Source of the DNA: Halisarca cf. caerulea
Lineage: Eukaryota; Porifera; Demospongiae; Chondrillida; Halisarcidae
DNA length: 30,000 nucleotides
Reading direction: 5' to 3'
Assembly (NCBI GenBank): GCA_963170055.1
Contig: CAUJGJ010000397.1
Location: 5,387,501 to 5,417,500, forward strand
Shown here piece by piece: positions 1 through 8,300 of the stretch; position 1 is the stretch's first letter, and each line of letters starts with the position of its first letter. Under the pieces are notes generated by a model. The model was not told the origin of the DNA. It saw only the letters and a list, made by a program, of their open reading frames with translations, and made no database searches. The translations under genes were made by a program, and so were the position numbers.

Positions 1-28
1 TTAAAATTTGATTTCATTCTTTGCTTTA

Positions 29-255
29 CCGTATATCCGGAAATATTAGCGATCGTTAAATTTGGAATTGGCGATTTGTGCAAGATCAGGCTGTAATTTA
101 ATATTGGCATTTAAATTTGGTGGTTGCACATGCAGCAAGGACAAAGCATAGTAAGTAGGTCTATATATTAAATTTGATAATAGAACTTTGACGATTTTGA
201 TCCTGACCACTAAAATGCCAGATTAAAAATGTCACCAATATTTCTGGATATACGG
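29..255. mobile_element. TA-flanked MITE with ACCGTATATCC termini
   Basis: A 227-bp element is bounded by inverted repeats. The left end reads ACCGTATATCCGGAAATATT and the right end is its reverse complement with one mismatch. TA dinucleotides flank both sides (27-28 and 256-257), as expected for a target-site duplication of Tc1/mariner or pogo type elements. There is no coding sequence inside. The superfamily is inferred only from the TA duplication. Confidence 0.75.
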
Positions 256-257
256 TA

Positions 258-925
258 TATGTTATGGTATCAGATGCAAAGGATGATATGTATCCTTTCA
301 CCACACCAAAATTTTTATCCTCCTGCCATTTATGTGCAGGTTTTTAGCATGTATGTAGTCTAAGAATGAATTAACAAATCGCAGGGGATATTGACCTGGC
401 GGAAAGTATGCAAACTAATCCCAGCTCTAACCCTAACTGTTATGCTATTTCACAAATGTTCTAGTACACAACATTCTAACATCATGTGTTTATATTGATG
501 GTGTAATACTGCCGGACGAATAGCCATTAGGTTAACAAATTTAATCAGCTCTTAAAAGTTTAATATGCGGGGAAAACATAGTCTTAATTGTCCTTCAGCA
601 ATTACCTGGTAAGGTTTATAGAGCTCTGAACTTATTTTGAAGAATGATTCTGTATCACAGTACATGACGGTCACATTGTTTTGAAAAAATGTGACTTTTT
701 GAAACAGCTTATTTGCTTTGGAATCCCTTTTTAGTCATCATATTGGGTAAATTCATGCAATGTTGCATTGCATTCTACTTTGAAGGGTTCCTATGAATGG
801 TAGCTATAGTTTTACCATTGCATTGACTTTTGAATTTAATTGCTGTAGTGTGCAGATATAAGTATTTTCTGAGAAAATTTTTCAGGTATTGATTAATTAT
901 TGTCCGATTTTGGATAATTTTATTA
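258..925. other. Gene-free AT-rich stretch
   Basis: No coding region, RNA gene or clear repeat structure was seen. The composition is AT-rich and unremarkable, and no frame shows a recognisable protein. Confidence 0.5.
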
Positions 926-927
926 TA

Positions 928-1116
928 CAGTGGAACCCCTCTAATCCGGTCACCTTGGAACCAGAAAGGACTGTCCTGATTATTGAGGTGTCCTCATTTC
1001 AGGGGTTGGAGATGTACTGTGGCTTATTTTAGTGGATTATTTTGGTTTCAGTGGTATGTGTCCACATTAGTTGGGTGTCTACCGTTCAGGGGGGCTGGAT
1101 TAGAGGGGTTCCACTG
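928..1116. mobile_element. Tigger-derived MITE
   Basis: This is a 189-bp non-autonomous element. It starts CAGTGGAACCCCTCTAATCC and ends with the near-perfect inverse GGATTAGAGGGGTTCCACTG. TA lies on both sides (926-927 and 1117-1118). The first ten bases, and the later TCACCTTGG, match the end of the complete Tigger element at 12226, so it probably used a related pogo/Tigger transposase. It has no coding capacity of its own. Confidence 0.85.
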
Positions 1117-1118
1117 TA

Positions 1119-1888
1119 AACAAAAATGGGCACTGTTATTGACTGCAAAGTGCCCATGTTGTGGCTAGATTGTGGTTGTGGATAGATCTCAAAATTTAAG
1201 ACAGAAGCAATAAATTAACAGCAGCTATCTGTTACTAATGTCGGCGGACGTCTTCATCAGTTGTCTTAGTGGCAATTTTTATTGAATAAATTATGCATAG
1301 GATGCTATGCTGTCCGCGAAATTTTCCTCAAAGTTGGCAACCGCGAAAGTTTAAACCGCGAAAACCCTCAAACTTTTGCAAACGCGAAAGTTTCGGCCCA
1401 TACGGTATGACATCACAAAGCGAAATGGTATGCATCCATACAAATTGTACAATACAGAATATTAGCATACAGGTACGTTTATTGGCGGGTATATAATTTT
1501 TAGTGGGCACTTAATTAATATAAGTTAGCGAATTCAAGGCTCCTCACATACTAGTTTCGCTGAAGTAATTACCCGCTAAGTTAACACTTAGTCTAAGTCT
1601 TGTAGCCTTAATAGCATAAATTTGAATCAATTTGAAAAGTAAAAAAAAAACTGAAAGAGGTACTACTTCAATGAATCATGTGTAACATGGGTAATGTTAG
1701 GAAAAATCTTGTTGTGCATGTGTAAAGCAAACATCATGGCTAATGTAAAAGGTGAGGGGTATACATGGGATGCATGATAATCATAATATAAATTGTCATG
1801 AATAATAACTAATATTCTGAATCAGATGACACTGTACAAAATCAGCTAACGGCATGTTCGATTACACTGGGTAAAATTCAGCAACATG
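1119..1888. other. Non-coding stretch with repeated CGCGAAA motifs
   Basis: No gene is supported. Between about 1315 and 1400 the motif CGCGAAA recurs four times in variable contexts (CCGCGAAA, ACCGCGAAAG, ACCGCGAAAA, ACGCGAAAG). This looks like remnants of transposon ends or a small direct-repeat cluster. The rest is AT-rich. Confidence 0.45.
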
Positions 1889-2785
1889 TTATAGTATGTT
1901 GTTGAACGCTGCCTCTTTACTTTTCCCATACCTCTCCCTCCACAGAAATTCATCCAAGTATGAAGGAAGCTGATCTTCATCAACCCCCTTTATTCTTTTG
2001 AACTTCCTCTTACACCTTGCCCAGTATGACTCAATGTTCTGTGTGTGGACCCCTGTTACAGGATCCACAAAATGGAGTGAGTGGTTGACTGTATGGTGGG
2101 AGGCCACAGTTGACAGATTCCCCACTCCACTGTAGGCTCTCCATTCATCTGAATGGATAATGGTGCCCGGCAAAGTGTGGTCCTGTATAATGGGCAGCAG
2201 TGTTGTTGCTGTCCTATCAGGCACAACCTGCATGAATCCTAGGGATGGTTTCACAGATGTGTCCACCATCTCAAAGACCCACTTTTCCCGTCTTGGTGGT
2301 CTTCCTCTGTGATTCTATAATTATGAAATCATGCAGCGATGAAGATAAAATGGCTAGTTTCATGAAGAAGAGAAAAAGGACAATTGCTTTACGTACTTTG
2401 GGTTTGTGTTTGAACAGACTTTCATCGATGTGAACTATCTTTCCATCACCTCCAAGCTTGATGGTTGTCTGGGTTAGCTTCGGGCTGCTAATCTCCCTGA
2501 GCCATTGATAAGCATCTATGGCCATTTTCTTGGAGACATGGGCTTCTTCTCGGGCATCAGTGACGGGATACTCTCTTGCCCACCAGTACAGGAGGATTAG
2601 CCATTTCTGCAGGGTTAACCTTTTGACTTGTCAAAGAAGCTTTTGGATCTGCTTTCAAGCCTTTTCTTGCAAGTCCTACATCGCCAGCCATATCCATCAC
2701 TAACATCCCTTCTCCTCTGAGTGACCATAGCTGTAGGAGTGCTACAGTAGGGGCATTGCTTTGCAGAAGATATCAAGCGTTTACC
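1889..2785 (-). pseudogene. ISXO2-like (Merlin-type) transposase with one intron
   Basis: This is a DDE transposase of the ISXO2/Merlin group, which cuts and pastes its own element. Reading the minus strand, a zinc ribbon comes first (CPYC near 2744-2755, CRTC near 2669-2680). It is followed by a helical segment containing LTLQKWLILLYWWAREYP. The catalytic core has HIDESLF (first Asp), HSDEWRAY (second Asp) and NIESYWARCKRKFKR (Glu), and the stop is at 1889. Between HKPK and NHRGRPP the frame is broken by an 82-bp GT-AG intron (2315-2396, GTACGT...TTATAG); removing it restores the protein. A separate frame slip near 2614-2633, between the zinc ribbon and the helical segment, is not explained by an intron and suggests decay. 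The N-terminal start is not clear: an in-frame stop lies just upstream of the ribbon, so an earlier exon is possible. No terminal repeats were located. Confidence 0.85.
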
Positions 2786-3380
2786 TATTGGTGTGTAATT
2801 GTATAGGTTTTATCCACTTAGAAATGTGAAATGCATCACCTTTACTTTGTTACTTTACCTTTCATGTAGGTGATTATGCCTTCAGTTCCACCAAACATCA
2901 CAGGCCCTAGATCCAACAAAGACATGGTGCTTCAAGACTCAAATCGCCGCCAAAAAACCGCCAAAATCCGAACATGTGACATTGATTTTTGTTTTAATTT
3001 AGTAACACTTATGCTTTCAATTCATGTTATTATTATTATTACGATATCATTTTAATGGCCTATGAATTGATCGTTTACGTGTATATATACGTAATACAGC
3101 AAACTATAAGTAATTGATAAGTGGAAGTCAAGTCCACAACTCGCTGAAGTGTGAAAAATGGTCGCTATATACAGCAGCCAGATATATTTCACTCCTAGAT
3201 ATATGCAAGTGTGTATAGAAACAGCTGCAGATCGTTTTTCGTCAATATTATTTTATATTTGTAGGTGCTGCAGATCGATTCACACATACAACAGATCATA
3301 CCAATATGGAATTTAAACAGTCAATAAAAAATAAAGGCAGTTACCGTAAACATCAAGAAAAATGCATGTACATGTAGAAG
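2786..3380. other. Non-coding stretch
   Basis: No gene, repeat or RNA is supported here. The sequence is AT-rich and short reading frames show no recognisable motifs. Confidence 0.45.
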
Positions 3381-4314
3381 TCACTGTTCATCCTTCAGTA
3401 GACCTTCTTCACTGTCCAAAACTTGCTCAATCCGTGCACACGCACCCTGTAAAAGTAAAAAAACGTAATCTAATAATTGCATCTGTGTCGGCGTCCTCGT
3501 CACAGCGATAAACTTCCTAAATACCATAACTGAAGGAAACTGCGTCACCTAAACCCACCACAGATGTCTTAAAATGCCTTCCTTTTGAGCTGTCTTCGTT
3601 ATTGCTATGATGACAATGGAAGCCGCTAGCCATGCTTCGTTATTGCTATGATGACAATGGAAGTCGCTAGCCGTTTTGTTGAGACACCCCTGCAAACTGT
3701 GGCACTGGTGTCGTCATGCGACGTCATTGTGAAATACGTCACAGAAAGTGGAAATTCCCGTGGGTCCGTTCTTTATACCTGATCCCTTTTATCTCTCATC
3801 TTACCTGCCTGTTCCCCAAACGTCTTTGGATCTTCCCGTCGTTTGCATACTTTCGCGGTTCGAAGGTTTTCTTTTCATCCTGACATCTGCGTCCAATTCT
3901 CAGACGTGTTGGACCATAGTATCTATGGTTAGAGGACCTAAGCAAACACGTATACACAAGAATACATACACGTATGCGAACATATCCACGAAAACACATG
4001 GAGAAACTATTTTATGAAAGACCTGTTCATACTAAACGTCGTTAAAACACTTTAACATGCGCGTTCAAGCACTCCATAATGGTTAACTAAAGACAAAAGG
4101 CTTTCCACACTCATCTTACTTGTTTCCGAAGCTTTCTTTATCCTTTTCTTCGTTTCCATGGACTTCCGCGGTAGCGTAAGGTACAATGTACAATGTCTCA
4201 GTAAAATCATCCTTCCAAGAACGTTTCCGTCCTAAATGCTTCGTCAAAGTACTCTTCCCTGTTAGATGAGGCGGCTTAACAGCTTTTGTCAGTTTTCGAG
4301 TCCTTCCACAACTT
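3381..4314 (-). CDS. Three-exon gene of unknown function (gene Y)
   Basis: Three minus-strand segments join with compatible phases and canonical splice sites. Exon a, 4120-4314, follows an acceptor ending GTTTTAG and ends at donor GTAAGATG. Exon b, 3805-3937, follows CTTAG and ends at donor GTAAGATG. Exon c, 3381-3446, follows a T-rich TTTTACAG acceptor and ends in a TGA stop. The joined product is about 130 residues and strongly basic at first (KLTKAVKPPHLTGKSTLTKH, then GPTRLRIGRRCQDEKKTFEP), with an acidic tail RIEQVLDSEEGLLKDEQ. Exon a must be entered in phase 2, so a start exon is missing from the model; it may lie between 4315 and the family B copy at 4500-4636, whose promoter-like half points toward this gene. 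I do not recognise the family. Support is splice sites plus phase only, so this could be a chance assembly or a repeat-borne gene. Confidence 0.5.
3594..3675. repeat. 41-bp tandem duplication
   Basis: The segment starting CTTCGTTATTGCTATGATG occurs twice head-to-tail (3594-3634 and 3635-3675) and differs at a few positions near the unit ends. It lies in the proposed second intron of gene Y. It is a simple local duplication with no evident function. Confidence 0.85.
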
Positions 4315-4499
4315 CTAAAACGAAGACAACAACTTTAAACCAGTCGCTCTACCTCTAAAAATTGAAGGCCCACGGAAATTCTTGGAGCGAGTTGAATCTT
4401 CATGATTAACTCTCAATCCAAATGTTTAGGTATTAAAGTTTCTTCGTTGACAAAAACAGAAGCAAACACACAAAATTCACTGAATAATACAAACGACTT

Positions 4500-4636
4500 C
4501 GACTACCGCCTAAAAGTCCGCCATGTTGTTGACATATATATATATATATATATATATATTGACATCGTTCCGGACGTTCCGGACACTTCCGGTGAAAGTA
4601 AAAACAATATAGGGGCCGCCTTTGGCAGCCCAAAAA
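4500..4636 (-). mobile_element. Family B repeat, copy 1
   Basis: This copy lies in minus orientation. From its 5' end it has a GC hairpin (GGGCTGCC/GGCGGCCC with a 3-base loop), CTATATTGTTTTTACTTTC, an ACCGGAAGTGTCCGG block, a (TA)n tract and GTCAACAACATGGCGGAC. The same order occurs at 9317, 20457, 26986, 28003 and 29833. Sequence beyond the ATGGCGG block (GGCGGTAGTCGAAGTCG) matches the copy at the window end, so these two form a subfamily. The 3' boundary is not certain. It lies directly upstream of gene Y and in the same orientation. Confidence 0.8.
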
Positions 4637-4736
4637 CCACTGGAACAAGGTATAGAGATGCTTTAGTTCGCTGCATAGAGCATGACGAGCATAGGGCTAC
4701 AGACATACAAAGGGTACATAGATGGGTACAGAGCTA

Positions 4737-4924
4737 GCCTGAGTTTAGGGTGAACTGCATGGGAATAGTTGGAGTAAATGGAAGTCATCAAGTGTGCAAA
4801 TTCCTACATCCCACATTAGACCTACATGTTAAACAAAAGATACGAAATTTGCACACTTACAAAGTTCATGATTTGCATTTGATTTATTCCAACTATACAT
4901 ACCCAGTTCACCCTAAACTCGGGC
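4737..4924. mobile_element. TA-flanked MITE with long imperfect inverted repeats
   Basis: This 188-bp element starts GCCTGAGTTTAGGGTGAACTG and ends with the inverse CAGTTCACCCTAAACTCGGGC. TA flanks both sides (4735-4736 and 4925-4926). Imperfect inverted complementarity continues inward for about 70 bp per arm (TAGTTGGA.TAAAT, TGTGCAAATT), so the single strand would form a long hairpin. It has no coding capacity. Confidence 0.85.
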
Positions 4925-4926
4925 TA

Positions 4927-5334
4927 AGTCCATAATTATACCTAGTATTGATAAGGATAAAAAGCATACCCTAAGGAGCCTCTCTCTTCTCCTGCGGTAA
5001 GTCATTCTCTGTTTGTCTTTCTCCCTCCTTTTTAACGAATTTGCCTCAGTACAGCTGAGGTAGTACCTGTATGTTGCTTCTGTTGGAAAATAGTAAATAA
5101 GCTCATGTTAGGCTTATATAACTATACGTATAGACCCAGTAAATGAAATTCTCACCGGAAATGTGCTCAGACAAGAAAGTAGAGTTTAAACCCTTCACTT
5201 CCCAAATCAGTCTGTTCAATACAGACTGATTGGCTGGGCTTTTGTAAGTCAACCTGAGAGTCGGAATTTACATGCAGTGCATGATGTGTAAAGGATGAGC
5301 AGTACTAATGAGACACTCAAACATATAGACTTAC
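4927..5334. other. Gene-free stretch
   Basis: Nothing beyond isolated splice-like motifs was seen, for example CTGCGGTAAGTC near 5005 on the plus strand. No supportable exon, RNA or repeat. Confidence 0.4.
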
Positions 5335-8300
5335 TCTGAGCCAAAGGACCATCCATTGAAGTTCTCATCCTCTTCAGTAAGCATTCTGTAAACTCGTCGG
5401 GTTTCTCTCTACAGGTAAACAGTGCAATAGATTGCAACATACTCATAGTAGCGTATGTAACCATTCAATTCAGGATTATTATAAATCTCACCCTGACTGC
5501 CAGAGGAAAGTTGGTTCCATGCCTCCTCCTTGGAGTGGAGTGTGTGCGCCTACTTTGCCTTAGCTCCTTAGAATTCTTTTCCAGCTCCTCCACTCACTTG
5601 ACCAGCTTAGTGAGGATCAAAGTTCAGAAAGAGTAGATAATTACCATCAGTAAATAAATCATGCTATATGGTAGGGAAAGATATATAGGGATATATATAT
5701 ATATAGGTACGAAGTGTAAACTTAAATTACGTACAAAAAGAGAATTTCAAAGTTACAAGGGTAGCTTTTTGTTCTTTAGTTAACCAACTGTATGCTAATT
5801 GCTTAATGGATACTAAAAATGTTGCCATCACCATTGCAAACTTCACTGCTGTCATCAAGGTCACCATCAGGGTCATCGTCTACCACAGATACTAAAACAT
5901 TTTTAGTATATATCCATATTTCTACATGGCCTGATCTTAGGTTTGTAAGGGGCTAAACAAAATTTGTAAGTTAGCTGAAGCAACACCCCACCCTCAAATT
6001 CACAATTGTGCTCACTGGATAACCAAAAGGAGAAATTTCGACCAACAACGTTACTGTGATCGACCGAAAACAACGGAGTTAGCAGCTGGACAAAGAAAGA
6101 GGGATTGTGCAATAATGCAACATTAGGTCACATGCTCAAAATGGCGATTTCCTTCAACGAACGATCTTGACGGTTGGAAGCAGGCTTACCTTGTTCGAAT
6201 TGAACACGGAACGGGTGGAATGATTCACTCTTCCTATCATGGGAATAAGGCACTGTTCATATTTTATGTTTCCTATATTGTGGCTTACTTATATCTGCCA
6301 CTAACTGTCCTACAACTGTAAGTTGCCCAGTGGGCAAGCCAGTTGGACATTTATGGTTGCCCACAAGGATTTCTGGTCGTCTCGGACGAGCAGACAACTG
6401 TTAAAAATATTCCCTGTATACACACAGTTAGTTACTATATAATGGTGGTTCAACTTAACTTCTCACCTTGAGAGCCATTGCACTGCAGTGGAGAATTGCC
6501 TTCTTCATCATCTGATTCAGTTTCCTCAAACAGATTGGGTGATACTGCATGCATGATCCAGGTATACACTACTGTAAGCTCTTATTCAAAAGGATAAGTA
6601 AATGTTGATTCAGTACATTTAGAAACATAATACATAATTATACTACTGTAAAAATATATTGAACAAAGATTTCAACAGGTTCATACTTACGAGAAGGACT
6701 ATGCCCAGACTGTCTGGTCCCTGAGACTGGAGGGGGCTGGTAAGATGCCTGCTACTTTGGCTGCTGGGACGTGCTGGCACACTAGGTGCACCTGCAAGAA
6801 GATTCACAAAAAAAAAACAATATATATATATATATATATATACGCATGTAGTTGATGCTGTTACAGTAGAACAACCAATGGAAAAGGAATTTATCAGTTC
6901 AAGATTTGTATACAACTGTGTTCTAGCATAAATAAAAATGACTGCACACTAGTACATACATAGTATGTACACATGCTAACAACTGACGTTGGAGAAGAAC
7001 CATACATGATTATTAACATCATGATAATTTCTAAATTATGTACATGAGTTAACAGCTGGAGACAAAGTTCCAATTATAACAGTATACGCAATATCCATCT
7101 CACTTACTTGGAGTGCCACTACCCTGAGCTGGAACCTCTGGTGATACTGATGAGTGTCATATAAAAAGTGAAATACACGAAAAGATAGTTACCGTAACAG
7201 TGAACAAAATTGGTATATGGATAGGTCCAAGTGCATAAAGATGTCTGCAGGTATACGTATACGGTTTACATTCAGCACCAATGGAAAACAATTGATTCAC
7301 TTACGAGAAAAATTATGCCCAGACTGTCTGGTCCCTGAAACTGGAGGGGGGCTGGTAAGACGCCTGCTACTTTGACTGCTGGGACATGCTGGCACACTAC
7401 GTGTACCTACAAGAAGATTCACAAGAATAAAACAATATGTTGTACAGAACAACCAATGGAAAATGAATTCATCAGTTCAAGGTTTGTATAACAGTATCCT
7501 AGCTATAGCATACATAAAAATCACTGCACATTAGTACATATGTAGTACGTACATGTGCAAACAACTGCATGCATATTTGAGAAGAATCGTGGTTATGAAC
7601 AGGACAATTTCTATATGTATACATGTGCTAGAGACAAAAGTTCAAAAAAGAAGTCTATATAATTACATAATATCCATCTCACTTACTTGGAGTGCCACTA
7701 GCCTGATCATGAGCTGGAACCACTGGTGATACTGATGAACGTCCTATAAAACGTACAATGCATGAAAAAGTGGCAATTGTTACAGCAAACAAAAAAGAAT
7801 AAGTCTAGTGCAAGTTTATAATATTAAGATTATGTCTGCAAGTATGGCTTACATTCAACACCAAAGGAAAACATTGTCAATTGATTCACTTATGAGAAGA
7901 ATTTTGCCCAGACTGCCTGGTCCCTGAGACTGGAGGGGGGCTGATAAGACGCCTGCTACTTTGACTGCTGGGACATGCTGGTACACTAGATGTACCTGCA
8001 AGAAGATTCACATTGTCAAGAAAAACAGGAATACGTATAGTATATGCAGTTTATGCTGTAGAACAACCAATGGAAATGAAGTCATCAGTTCAAAGTTTAC
8101 ATATAATGTTCAGTGTCCTAGCATAAATAAAAATCACTGCACATTAGTACATACGAAATACATACACATGCGGACAACTGTGCATTTTGAGAAGAACCAT
8201 CATAATGCATGATTATGAACAGAACAATTTGTATAGCAGCTAGGGTGATCCAGTGGGGTGTGGGGAAGCTTCCACCTCAAAAATCTTCTACTAGGACAAT

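Noticed and set aside
4402..4737. Open frames on both strands spanning the TA tract of family B copy 1
   Set aside because: They are kept open by the (TA)n tract (Ile-Tyr repeats) and repeat sequence, with no conserved protein; the same artefact recurs at the other family B copies.
5492..5570. Possible gene X exon ending at GTCAGG|GTGAGA
   Set aside because: The donor is good and the frame EEAWNQLSSGSQG is plausible, but no acceptor gives phase-1 entry, unlike neighbouring exons.
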